Shown here one piece after another: positions 56,106-64,000 of a stretch of 64,000 nucleotides of DNA (within the stretch, counting starts at the first letter, position 1; each line of letters starts with the position of its first letter). The position numbers and the translations under genes were made by a program. The notes under the pieces are model-generated. The model did no database searches. It was not told the origin of the DNA and saw nothing but the letters and a program-made list of their open reading frames with translations. This DNA comes from RCIO01 sp965232405 (GTDB lineage Bacteria > Pseudomonadota > Alphaproteobacteria > Rhizobiales > Rhizobiaceae): the NCBI GenBank assembly GCA_965232405.1, contig OZ246966.1:3658001-3722000 (forward strand). The letters are read 5' to 3'.

Positions 56106-57767
56106 CTATTCCGGTTCGCCTAGCGGGCGGCCAGCCGGGCGAAGTTCGTCGAATGCGATGCCCGTAGCCTCCTCATATTCGGCTTCGTCCCAGAAGCCGA
56201 TCAGGATGCCGGTTTCGGCCGCTCTCTTTTGTCGCGCGAGAACTTCGGGTGTAGCCGTGATGCGGGTGTGGTGGCGCGTTGCCCAGGCAAGCAGCGCCGC
56301 CTCCAGCCGAATCCTCGCTTCGACGTGTTCCTGTGCGCCGGACGCGCCGAGATCGTCCAGTTCGTCGGGATCAGTTTCGAGATCAAACAGGACCGGACGA
56401 AAACCTTCGCAGCGGACATATTTCCACCGCCCGTCAAAGATCATCGTCGTGTGCGCGTCTTCCTGCGGCTGCGACAGCGCGCGCGCCATGTCGGACCAGT
56501 GGTAGTCGTGCTCGCTGATCACATAGCGGCGCGAAAAGCCAGCACCGCCATGCAGTAGTGGTGTGAGGTCGCGGCCCTCTATGATATGGGGCTTGGGTGC
56601 GCAGCCCATCGCGTTCATGAAGGTCGGTGCCAGATCGATCATCTCGACCAGTTCTTCCGAAACGCTGCCCCGTGTCGCGTCTGCTTGAGGCCGGGGATCG
56701 CAAATGATCAGCGGCACCTTGACCGCCATCTCGTGATAGAAGTCCTTGTCCCCCATCCAGTGATCGCCGAGATAGTCGCCGTGATCGGATGTAAAGGCGA
56801 TGATCGTATTGTCCGAAATGCCTTTCTCATCCATCCAGGCGAACAGACGGCCGAGATTGTCGTCCAGCTGCTTGATCAGGCCCATATAGGCGGGGATGAC
56901 ATGCGTGCGGACATGGTCGCGCGAGAAGCTCCGGCACACACGTGAATCCAGATAGGCCTGCATCAGCGGATGATCGGTCTCGCGCTCGGCATCGGAGCGA
57001 ACGGGATCGACAATGTGATCCTCGCCATACATGTCATGATAGGGGGCGGGGACGATGTAGGGCCAGTGCGGCTTGATGTAGGAGAGGTGACACATCCACG
57101 GTCGGCCGTCGGCCTCGGCTTCCTCCATGAAGGCCATCGCCCGGTTTGTCATGTAGGCGGTTTCGGAGTGCTCTTCGGGAACGTTGGCGGCCAGCCGTGA
57201 ATTCTTGAGCAGCCAGGCCGACAGCAGCTCGCCGTCATCGTCGACGCCGGAATTGGCGAAGTCTTCCCAGGGATTCTCCGAGGAATAACCGTGGGCGACC
57301 AGATAGTCGTCATAGGCCGACCAGTTCTGGCGCGGGCTGTCGGGGTGCAGCCCGTCATCACGCTCGAAGGGCTCGAAGCCGCATTCCGAAACACGAACGC
57401 CAATCTCGCTCTGCGGGTCGATGCCGAGCCAGGCCATTCCCTCGGCATCGGCCGCCATATGCGTCTTGCCGACGAGCACCGCGCGCGCACCGGCAGCGCG
57501 AAGGTGGTCGCCAAGCGTCGGCTCACCGACACGAAGCGGCATGCCGTTCCAGGTCGAGCCGTGACTGCGTACATAGCGCCCGGTGTAGGCCGACATGCGC
57601 GACGGACCGCACACGGGAGACTGCACATAGGCATTGGCAAAGCGGACGCCGTGGCCGGCAAGGGCGTCAATATGCGGAGTGTGCAGATGCGGGTGGCCGT
57701 AGCAGCTCAGATAGTCGAAGCGCAGCTGGTCAGCCATGATCCAAAGAACGTTTGGACGGTCGGTCAC
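56106..57767 (-). CDS. Sulfatase / phosphonate monoester hydrolase-type enzyme
   Basis: 553-residue alkaline-phosphatase-superfamily arylsulfatase-like hydrolase without signal peptide, therefore cytoplasmic. Seen: NVLWIMADQLRFDYLSCYG (metal Asp13), formylglycine motif CGPSR with Cys53, THM and HxxH-type residues, and SDHGDYLGDHWMGDKDFYHE with the later metal Asp-His pair. The C-x-P-S-R motif marks cysteine-type sulfatases that need a formylglycine-generating enzyme (not in this window). Overall form is near phosphonate monoester hydrolases; the substrate, an organosulfate or phosphonate, is uncertain. GTG start at 57767 overlaps the MarR stop (GTGA). Confidence 0.85.
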   Translation of the reverse strand: MTDRPNVLWIMADQLRFDYLSCYGHPHLHTPHIDALAGHGVRFANAYVQSPVCGPSRMSAYTGRYVRSHGSTWNGMPLRVGEPTLGDHLRAAGARAVLVGKTHMAADAEGMAWLGIDPQSEIGVRVSECGFEPFERDDGLHPDSPRQNWSAYDDYLVAHGYSSENPWEDFANSGVDDDGELLSAWLLKNSRLAANVPEEHSETAYMTNRAMAFMEEAEADGRPWMCHLSYIKPHWPYIVPAPYHDMYGEDHIVDPVRSDAERETDHPLMQAYLDSRVCRSFSRDHVRTHVIPAYMGLIKQLDDNLGRLFAWMDEKGISDNTIIAFTSDHGDYLGDHWMGDKDFYHEMAVKVPLIICDPRPQADATRGSVSEELVEMIDLAPTFMNAMGCAPKPHIIEGRDLTPLLHGGAGFSRRYVISEHDYHWSDMARALSQPQEDAHTTMIFDGRWKYVRCEGFRPVLFDLETDPDELDDLGASGAQEHVEARIRLEAALLAWATRHHTRITATPEVLARQKRAAETGILIGFWDEAEYEEATGIAFDELRPAGRPLGEPE

Positions 57768-58270
57768 AGAGCAATTTCCTCATCGACGAAATTCTCGACG
57801 CCCATTTGCAGGAAGCCGTCCAGGCGATCGGCAAATGCGATGAAGGTTCGAATTTCCTCTTCGGTGAAATATGCACGCAGGGCATCCCGGCGGCGCTGCA
57901 TGATGGGGGCTGCCCTTTCATAGGCTGCCCTGCCGGCATCGGTCAGCGTGACGACGATCTGGCGCCCGTCCTTTGCGTCACGCTCCATCGTCAAATAGCC
58001 CTTGCGGCGCATATCCGGCAGGGCACGGCTCAGCAGCGAGTGATCGGAGCGCTGGACGTGGGCGAGTTCGCGAATGGACATCGGACCGGCCTGGGCAAGA
58101 TCCCAGAGCGTACGCCACTCGACGATGGAAAGCCCGGCCGTCTGAAGGAGCCGCTGTCCCTGGACCCGCGACGCGGCATAGAGCGCCGGCAACCGCGAAA
58201 AGACGTTCTCGTCCAGTTTCCGGCGGCGCTTGCGAATGACTTCCGCGCGCCCGTCTGCTGTTTGAACCAT
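57764..58270 (-). CDS. MarR-family transcriptional regulator
   Basis: 168 residues, winged-helix MarR protein: LSIVEWRTLWDLAQAGPMSIRELAHVQRSDHSLLSRALPDMRRKGYL and the beta wing MERDAKDGRQIVVTLTDAGRAAY. ATG at 58270 follows GGGAGAGAAAC. It is in one operon with the sulfatase and faces the divergent TRAP transporter, so it probably controls both from the 58271-58407 region. Confidence 0.92.
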   Translation of the reverse strand: MVQTADGRAEVIRKRRRKLDENVFSRLPALYAASRVQGQRLLQTAGLSIVEWRTLWDLAQAGPMSIRELAHVQRSDHSLLSRALPDMRRKGYLTMERDAKDGRQIVVTLTDAGRAAYERAAPIMQRRRDALRAYFTEEEIRTFIAFADRLDGFLQMGVENFVDEEIAL

Positions 58271-58312
58271 GTTTCTCTCCCTGTGACAGACAATGCGCGG
58301 AAATAATTTACG

Positions 58313-58322
58313 TGACAAGTCA
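58313..58322. promoter_or_regulatory. Possible MarR operator
   Basis: TGAC-AA-GTCA palindrome in an A+T-rich stretch (ACGTGACAAGTCATATATATT), in the divergent region between the regulator and TRAP genes. The TATATATT next to it could be a -10 element. Confidence 0.4.
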
Positions 58323-58407
58323 TATATATTCTGCAATTTTTCAGTCAGGCCCGTGAATACGGGTCCGCGCTTTTGGAGGAAAGCTCGATCTCACGGGAGG
58401 AAATCGC

Positions 58408-59463
58408 ATGCTGAAGAAAGCTCTTCTGGCAGCTGCTGTCGCAACGCTGCCCGCAGCAGCCTTTGCGCAAGCCACGCTGACGGCAGAAACCACAACGCCT
58501 GGCTCGACACCGCATTACATCGATACGACGCTGGCAGCCGTTCTCGACAGCGCCGGCGTTGCCACACTGCAAATCACCGAAGGCGCAACACTGACCAATT
58601 CCGTTCAGGCCGTTGCCGAAGGTCGGCTGGACATGGCACCGGCTCCACTAATCCTGCCGTTTCTACTGTCCAAGGGCATCGGTCCCTATAGCGGCATCGG
58701 CCCTGAAAAAGGCGCTGAGCTTGCAGGAAATATCCGCGCACTGTTCTTCAACGCCGGCTCGGCGCAGCTGTTCGGCTACTACAACAGTGACCCGGTGGAT
58801 GACATTCGCAAGCTGGATGGACTGCGCATCTGGAACGGCCCGCCGCGCGGTGCGGCACTGACCTCCGGACGCGCGATGATTCAGTTGCTGTCGGGCCTGA
58901 AAGACGGCGAAGGCTATGAGGGCGTGCAAACCGAGTGGCCCGACACGGTTTCAACCATCACCGGGGGCGGCGTCGATGCCTGGACGATCCCCGAGGGCCT
59001 GCCGTCAGGACGTCAGATTACAATAGCCGCAGCGGGCGGCACGACGCTGTTCGATGTTCCGTCCGACCTTTTGGCAAGCGAGTTGGGACAACAGATTGTC
59101 GCCGCACCGGGCCATGCGCCTTACTCGGTTCCGGTCGAGGCGTTCCGCAAGGCCTATGAAGGCAACGACATCACCGTCGTTGTTGACGACGACAGCTTCG
59201 ACAGCTTTGCGACGGCATTCGCCCAGATCGTGTCGGCGACGATGGACGAAGAGCTCGTCTACAACATCACCAAGGCGTTTCTCCAGGGCGAGCAGCGCTT
59301 CCTGACGAGTTCCCCGCGCGGGCCGTTCCTCGCCATGACCTTTGGCGACATTGACGGCAAAAGCCAGGGGGCCTGCGGCGCGGTGAAGATCAAGATGCAT
59401 CCCGGCGCAATCCGTGCCTATGAGGATGCCGGCCACACGGTTGCCGATTGCCTCAAGCCGTAA
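58408..59463 (+). CDS. TAXI-type TRAP transporter substrate-binding protein
   Basis: 351 residues with signal peptide (cleavage after about residue 20, AFA-QATLT) and a TAXI-family binding fold: STPHYIDTTLAAVL, SVQAVAEGRLDMAPAPL, LDGLRIWNGPPRGAALTSGRAM, GGVDAWTIPEG. Binds organic solutes for sodium-driven TRAP import. The ATG at 58408 follows GGGAGGAAATCGC. It heads the import operon, with a hairpin and then the fused permease. Confidence 0.93.
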   Translation: MLKKALLAAAVATLPAAAFAQATLTAETTTPGSTPHYIDTTLAAVLDSAGVATLQITEGATLTNSVQAVAEGRLDMAPAPLILPFLLSKGIGPYSGIGPEKGAELAGNIRALFFNAGSAQLFGYYNSDPVDDIRKLDGLRIWNGPPRGAALTSGRAMIQLLSGLKDGEGYEGVQTEWPDTVSTITGGGVDAWTIPEGLPSGRQITIAAAGGTTLFDVPSDLLASELGQQIVAAPGHAPYSVPVEAFRKAYEGNDITVVVDDDSFDSFATAFAQIVSATMDEELVYNITKAFLQGEQRFLTSSPRGPFLAMTFGDIDGKSQGACGAVKIKMHPGAIRAYEDAGHTVADCLKP

Positions 59464-59483
59464 ACTCGGCCAAACAACCTTGA

Positions 59484-59509
59484 AGAGACCCGCCCTGCGG
59501 CGGGTCTCT
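59484..59509 (+). terminator. Hairpin after the TAXI binding-protein gene
   Basis: AGAGACCCGCC-CTGC-GGCGGGTCTCT, perfect 11-bp stem with 4-nt loop and no U-tract, between the binding protein and permease genes. A likely mRNA stabiliser or partial terminator. Confidence 0.7.
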
Positions 59510-59523
59510 GATGGCTTAGCGCG

Positions 59524-61824
59524 ATGATACAGGACCAATCAGCCCGACCATTCGGCCGGCGTCTCGCATTCGCGCTGGCGCTGATCCTCGTCATTGTCGG
59601 CCTCATCAATACGATGCCGGAAATACCGGGCCTGCAGGATTGGGCGCGCGAGATCACCGGCCAGAAATTCTTCCGGATTTCCGGGTTTTCACCGCAATAT
59701 TTCTATCCGCCATTCTTCGTGGTGATGATGTTGATCGTCGCGCTGGACGCCAGCGTCTACCGCGACTGGAAAACCGAACGTCCCCGGCTCGCATGGCTTG
59801 GCATGTTGCTCGATGGCGGGCTCATACTGGCCGCAATCCTTGGTGCGCTGGGCTTCCTTGTCGAAACCGACTCCATCTGCCTGTTCGACCAGATAACGGG
59901 CGAGCGGGCACGCCTGATGCTGGAGGCGGCGGAACGCGCCGAAGGTGTCATCCCCGGCATCTCGCTTGAAGCGGAGGTTCCATCCTGCCAGGCGCGTTTC
60001 GGCATCTGGATCATACCGCTGTTGTTCACCATCATCACATTGTTTTTCCTATACAATGTGCGCGTTTGGGGGCTTCCGCTGGTCATCGTCGCCAGCACGG
60101 TCGTCATCTACACCGTGGCGACGGCGCTGATCTGGATCCTGGGACTGTCGGAAAACAATTTCCTGCTGACAAAGCTGGGTGCCGATGGCGGAGATGTGAC
60201 GGCGGCCGCGATCGAGAAGGCAACGAATGTCTTCACCACGCCCGACGGTTTCATGGGCCGGTTCATGGATATCGTCGTCAACCAGGTGTTTCCCTATGTC
60301 ATCCTCGGCTCGCTGTTTGGCACATCGGCCGGCGGCACATCGCTGATCAAGCTGGCGGTACGCATGACGCGCGGACTGCGGGGCGGGCCGGCGCATGCGG
60401 CAATCGTGTCGTCGGCCATGTTCGGCACGATCACCGGCGGTCCGGTGACCAACGTGCTGTCGACGGGCAGGCTGACCATTCCGATGATGCGCCGCATCGG
60501 CTTTTCGCCGCAGTTTGCGGGCGGTGTCGAAGCCGCTGCGTCGTCCGGCGGGCAGATCATGCCTCCAGTGATGGGGGTGGCGGCTTTCGTGCTGGTTTCG
60601 CTTACGGCTGTTCCCTACACCAAGGTGATTACGGCTGCCTTCCTGCCGGCGATGGCGTTCTTTTTCTCGATCTTTCTGGCGGTCCTTTTTCAGGCCCGGC
60701 GCGACCGGGTGGAGGCGATCCGCGACATTCCCGATGATCTGGTCATGGATCGCCAGGACTGGTTGAACCTGACGATCATCGTGGTGCCGATCCTGACGAT
60801 CCTGTTTCTGCTGCTCGGCAGCAAGGATGCGTTCACAGACAGCATTGCGGCGTTGTTGCTGCCGGGACCCGTCTTGCAGATCATCGTGAACGCAACCGGA
60901 GATGCGGTGTCGGCCGGATGGTGGGCGGTGTTCGTTCTGCTGCCGCTCTTGTTTCTCGACCCGCATACGCGCGCCAAACCTTCCCGCATCCTCGCTTCGC
61001 TTGCCGATGGCGGCATCCTGATTTCGCGGCTTTTCCTGTTGCTGTTTGCGGTCTCGATCATCTCGGCCTTCCTTAATGAGAGCGGCTTGACCGGGGAACT
61101 GACGCGAGCCGTGACGACATGGCTCGAGAAGGCGCAGTACATCCGCATCTTCGGCTTCGAGGCGCATATTTCCGGCGGGTTCTACCTGATGCTTGCGCTC
61201 AGCTGCGCAATGGCCTGCGCAGTCGTGCTGGGCATGGGCATGCCGACCGTTCCTGCCTATGTGAATGTGGCATTGCTGCTTGGTCCGTTGCTGGCCAATC
61301 TCGGTGTCAGCTTCTTCACCGCACACATGTTCGTATTCTATTTTGCGGTCGCATCCGCCATCACGCCGCCGGTGGCGGTTGCCGCATTTGCTGCCGCCTC
61401 CATCACCCGGACCGAACCGATGCGCACAGGTTTCGCTGCCGTACGGGTCGGGATCGTGATGTTCACCATCCCCTTCGTTTTCGCCTGGTATCCCGAACTG
61501 CTGCTGATCGAAGAGGCCGTCACCATCACCAACGAGGCGGGCCGAAAGACGCTTATCGAGGGTTATTCGGGCGAGGTGAACTGGGCGGCATTGAGCCTGC
61601 TGGGTCTGCGGCTGGCGCTCGCGCTCTATCTGATCGCTTCAGCGCTTGCGCGGTTCGACCGTGCTGCATTGGCCCGCTGGGAGATTGGACTGCGCCTATT
61701 GCTGGCAGTACTGGTCTTGTGGAAATCGACACCGGTCATGCTGGCCGGAACCGCTCTCGCGCTCGCGCTGATCGGGCTTCATATCCTCAATGCCCGCAGG
61801 CATGAACGGCACGTGATTGCCTGA
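59524..61824 (+). CDS. TRAP transporter fused permease (4TM-12TM)
   Basis: 766 residues, a fusion of small (DctQ) and large (DctM) TRAP permease units as usual for TAXI systems. N-terminal helices, then a long multi-helix part with GSLFGTSAGGTSLIKLAVRMT, AAIVSSAMFGTITGGPVTNVLSTG, GGVEAAASSGGQIMPPVMG, FLNESGLTGELTRAV and GMGMPTVPAYVNVALLLGPLL. Expected to import, driven by sodium, the compound captured by the TAXI protein. ATG at 59524. Confidence 0.94.
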   Translation: MIQDQSARPFGRRLAFALALILVIVGLINTMPEIPGLQDWAREITGQKFFRISGFSPQYFYPPFFVVMMLIVALDASVYRDWKTERPRLAWLGMLLDGGLILAAILGALGFLVETDSICLFDQITGERARLMLEAAERAEGVIPGISLEAEVPSCQARFGIWIIPLLFTIITLFFLYNVRVWGLPLVIVASTVVIYTVATALIWILGLSENNFLLTKLGADGGDVTAAAIEKATNVFTTPDGFMGRFMDIVVNQVFPYVILGSLFGTSAGGTSLIKLAVRMTRGLRGGPAHAAIVSSAMFGTITGGPVTNVLSTGRLTIPMMRRIGFSPQFAGGVEAAASSGGQIMPPVMGVAAFVLVSLTAVPYTKVITAAFLPAMAFFFSIFLAVLFQARRDRVEAIRDIPDDLVMDRQDWLNLTIIVVPILTILFLLLGSKDAFTDSIAALLLPGPVLQIIVNATGDAVSAGWWAVFVLLPLLFLDPHTRAKPSRILASLADGGILISRLFLLLFAVSIISAFLNESGLTGELTRAVTTWLEKAQYIRIFGFEAHISGGFYLMLALSCAMACAVVLGMGMPTVPAYVNVALLLGPLLANLGVSFFTAHMFVFYFAVASAITPPVAVAAFAAASITRTEPMRTGFAAVRVGIVMFTIPFVFAWYPELLLIEEAVTITNEAGRKTLIEGYSGEVNWAALSLLGLRLALALYLIASALARFDRAALARWEIGLRLLLAVLVLWKSTPVMLAGTALALALIGLHILNARRHERHVIA

Positions 61825-61847
61825 ACTTGCCGGTGAACGCATCGCGA

Positions 61848-63731
61848 TCATGCGCGCAGGCCGGTGAGATCGCGCGCAGCACCCTGCGACGCGCTGCTGG
61901 TGGTCGCGGCGTAAATCTTCAAGACATCGGGAACGAGACGTTGCCGACTGGTGGGGCGCCAGGCGCTTGCGCCGCGCTCGTCCATCGCCTTTCGGCGCCG
62001 CACCAGTTCAGCCTCCGGCACAAGGAGCGAGATTGCCCGCGCGGGGATGTCGATATCGATGATATCGCCGTCCTCGACCAGCGCAATCAGCCCGCCGGCG
62101 GCGGCCTCGGGTGAAACATGTCCGACCGAAAGGCCGGCAGACGCACCGGAAAAGCGTCCGTCGGTGATCAGCGCGCAGTGAAGATCGAGACCCTTCGCCT
62201 TCAGGTAGGAGGTTGGGTAGAGCATCTCCTGCATGCCCGGGCCGCCCTTCGGTCCCTCGTAACGCACAACGACAACATCGCCCTTTTCGACCCGGCCCGA
62301 CAGAATTGCAGACGACACCTCTTCCTGAGATTCGTAAATACGGGCCGGGCCGGAGAACTTGTCGAGGCCGGCCGGTACAGCGGCTGTTTTCACCACCGCT
62401 CCGTCCGGCGCAAGGTTGCCGCGCAGAACCGCCAGCCCGCCATCGCGGCTATAGGCATTGCGTGACGAGCGGATGCAGCCCTTCTCGTCATCGAGATCGA
62501 GCGACTGGTGAAAACAGACCTGGCTGAACGGCTCCTTGGTGCGCTTGCCGCCCGGTGCGGCGCGATAGATGCGCTCGGCATCGAGGTTGGCGTCGCCTCG
62601 AATATCCCATCCAGCGATCGTCTCGCCAATCGATTGCCCGGTCACCGTTGGCAGGTCGCGGTGGATCAGCCCCGCGCGGTCCAGTTCGCCCATGATTGCC
62701 ATGATGCCGCCGGCGCGGTGAACATCCTCGATGTGATAGTCGGCCGAAGCCGGTGCAACCTTGCACAGGGTCGGTGTCTTTCTTGAAAGTCGGTCGATAT
62801 CGTCGAGCGAAAAACCGATCTCTCCCTCGCGAGCGATCGCCAGCGCGTGAAGGACGGTGTTGGTGGAGCCGCCCATTGCAATGTCGAGCGCCATCGCATT
62901 CTCGAATGCCCTGAAGCCGGCTATCTCGCGGGGCAAAGTACCATCCCTTCCGTCCCGGTAGTGGCTGAGCGTCAGTTCGACGATTGCCCGTCCTGCCTTC
63001 TTGAACAGGTCGCGCCGCAATTCATGGGTGGCCAGCAAAGTCCCATTGCCTGGAAGCGCCAGGCCGAGCGCCTCGGCGAGGCAGTTCATCGAGTTCGCGC
63101 TGAACATGCCAGAACATGACCCGCAGGTGGGGCAGGCCTGTTCCTCGATGATCTTCAGCGTCCGGTCCGGGATCGAATTGTCCGCGGTGCCGGTCATGAT
63201 ATTGGTGAGGCTGAGGCTCGTCTCCTTGCCGTCGAGCACCGCCTTGCCGGCTTCCATCGGCCCGCCCGATACGAAGATCGTCGGGACATTGAGGCGCATC
63301 GCGCCGACCATCATGCCCGGCGTGATCTTGTCGCAATTCGATATGCACACCATCGCGTCGGCGCAGTGGGCGTTGACGACGAACTCCATGGAATCGGCGA
63401 TCAGTTCGCGCGACGGCAGGCTGTAGAGCATCCCGCCATGTCCCATCGCGATGCCGTCATCGACGGCGATCGTGTTGAATTCTCGTGCGACGGCGCCCGC
63501 CGCCTCGATTTCGGCAGCGACGATCTTGCCGACATCGCGCAGGGAGATGTGGCCCGGAACGAACTCACAGAACGAGTTGACCACGGCGATAATCGGCTTG
63601 CCGAAATCCCTGTCGGTCATGCCGGTAGCGCGCCACAGACTGCGCGCGGCGGCCATGTTGCGCCCGAAGGTGGAAGTCTTGGAACGCAGCGGGCGCGCCC
63701 AGTTGCGATTTGCGGATTTTGGGTTCTTCAT
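61848..63731 (-). CDS. ilvD: Dihydroxy-acid dehydratase
   Basis: Dehydrates dihydroxy-acids to 2-oxo acids in valine, leucine and isoleucine synthesis. The 627-residue Fe-S enzyme shows CISNCDKITPGMMVGAMRLNVP, CPTCGSCSGMFSANSMNCLAEAL, DIAMGGSTNTVLH, GPKGGPGMQEML and ITDGRFSGA with the conserved catalytic Ser. ATG at 63731 chosen; TTG at 63746 is also open. Convergent with the TRAP permease. Confidence 0.96.
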   Translation of the reverse strand: MKNPKSANRNWARPLRSKTSTFGRNMAAARSLWRATGMTDRDFGKPIIAVVNSFCEFVPGHISLRDVGKIVAAEIEAAGAVAREFNTIAVDDGIAMGHGGMLYSLPSRELIADSMEFVVNAHCADAMVCISNCDKITPGMMVGAMRLNVPTIFVSGGPMEAGKAVLDGKETSLSLTNIMTGTADNSIPDRTLKIIEEQACPTCGSCSGMFSANSMNCLAEALGLALPGNGTLLATHELRRDLFKKAGRAIVELTLSHYRDGRDGTLPREIAGFRAFENAMALDIAMGGSTNTVLHALAIAREGEIGFSLDDIDRLSRKTPTLCKVAPASADYHIEDVHRAGGIMAIMGELDRAGLIHRDLPTVTGQSIGETIAGWDIRGDANLDAERIYRAAPGGKRTKEPFSQVCFHQSLDLDDEKGCIRSSRNAYSRDGGLAVLRGNLAPDGAVVKTAAVPAGLDKFSGPARIYESQEEVSSAILSGRVEKGDVVVVRYEGPKGGPGMQEMLYPTSYLKAKGLDLHCALITDGRFSGASAGLSVGHVSPEAAAGGLIALVEDGDIIDIDIPARAISLLVPEAELVRRRKAMDERGASAWRPTSRQRLVPDVLKIYAATTSSASQGAARDLTGLRA

Positions 63732-63761
63732 TTCAGGCTCTGCCAAGGGTGTCGAGTTTGG

Positions 63762-64000
63762 TCAGGGGTAGAGTTGGCGCGGCAACCAGAGCGCGATCTG
63801 CGGGAAGGCGGCGACCAGCGCCAGGCCGATGATCTGCAGGAACACGAAAGGCACGATGCCGCGATAGATGTGGCGGATGGTGATGCCGGCGGGCGCAACG
63901 CCCTTCATGTAGAAGAGCGCGAAACCGAATGGCGGCGTGAGGAACGAGGTCTGGAGGTTGACCGCCATCAGGATGGCGAACCAGTAGATGATCTCTCGTC
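63762..64000 (-). CDS. TRAP transporter large permease, DctM-type (partial)
   Basis: Only about 79 C-terminal residues are in the window; the start lies beyond 64000. The sequence WFAILMAVNLQTSFLTPPFGFALFYMKGVAP and the final hydrophobic helix (GIVPFVFLQIIGLALVAAF) are typical of DctM C-termini. It lies 30 bp upstream of ilvD on the same strand. It belongs to a different TRAP system from the TAXI permease. Confidence 0.9.
   Translation of the reverse strand, partial: REIIYWFAILMAVNLQTSFLTPPFGFALFYMKGVAPAGITIRHIYRGIVPFVFLQIIGLALVAAFPQIALWLPRQLYP

Noticed and set aside
60049..61326. 425-codon minus-strand frame antisense to the TRAP permease
   Set aside because: His/Arg/Gln-rich composition is typical of antisense translation of hydrophobic membrane genes.

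Overview
The window looks like chromosomal DNA of an alphaproteobacterium of the order Hyphomicrobiales (Rhizobiales), probably a Phyllobacteriaceae/Mesorhizobium-type genome. The support is high G+C, the dgt-argS-SPOR gene order, a glnB-glnA pair behind a sigma-54 promoter, a GTTC-N7-GTTC LexA box at uvrA/ssb, rhizobial-type intergenic palindromes, and the ATP-grasp/alpha-E/transglutaminase/Anbu cluster. Genus is inference.

Layout. 1-6.7 kb: xthA (partial), erpA, dgt, argS and a large SPOR-domain cell-envelope protein. 6.7-10 kb: a YggT-like protein, an SSS symporter with its DUF4212 partner, and an unknown gene. 10-14.4 kb: glnA, glnB, bifunctional NAD(P)HX repair enzyme, DUF72 protein. 14.5-18.1 kb: accessory zone with a conserved hypothetical gene broken by a RIME-like palindromic element, then a lower-G+C cassette (four-repeat small protein, membrane-GAF protein, Panacea-domain protein, small basic protein, HNH protein). 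18.1-23.4 kb: uvrA and ssb around a LexA box and a possible small RNA, then a VOC protein and a GyrI-like protein. 23.4-25.4 kb: a lone SIR2-TPR protein, a candidate NAD+-depleting defence gene. 25.4-39.6 kb: housekeeping block (marC, gyrA with an unusual start, LysE exporter, coaD, two cyclophilins, queA-tgt) followed by the peptide-tagging/Anbu protease cluster. 39.7-50.2 kb: tRNA-Lys, a hypothetical gene and a polysaccharide-synthase/signalling cluster (receiver, YaiO-like porin, HEAT protein, GT2 synthase, second receiver, giant MASE1-CHASE-PAS hybrid kinase, Hpt), ending at a 17-bp copy of the tRNA-Lys T-arm. 50.2-55.9 kb: a FadR/GntR-controlled sugar ABC transporter. 56.1-61.8 kb: a MarR-sulfatase operon divergent from a TAXI-TRAP transporter. 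61.8-64 kb: ilvD and the end of a DctM-type TRAP permease.

The most promising less-described material is the SIR2-TPR gene, the membrane-GAF/Panacea pair with its HNH neighbour, and the YaiO/HEAT/GT2 cluster with its dedicated phosphorelay. No similarity search was possible; family names come from motifs read directly and from memory of the families.
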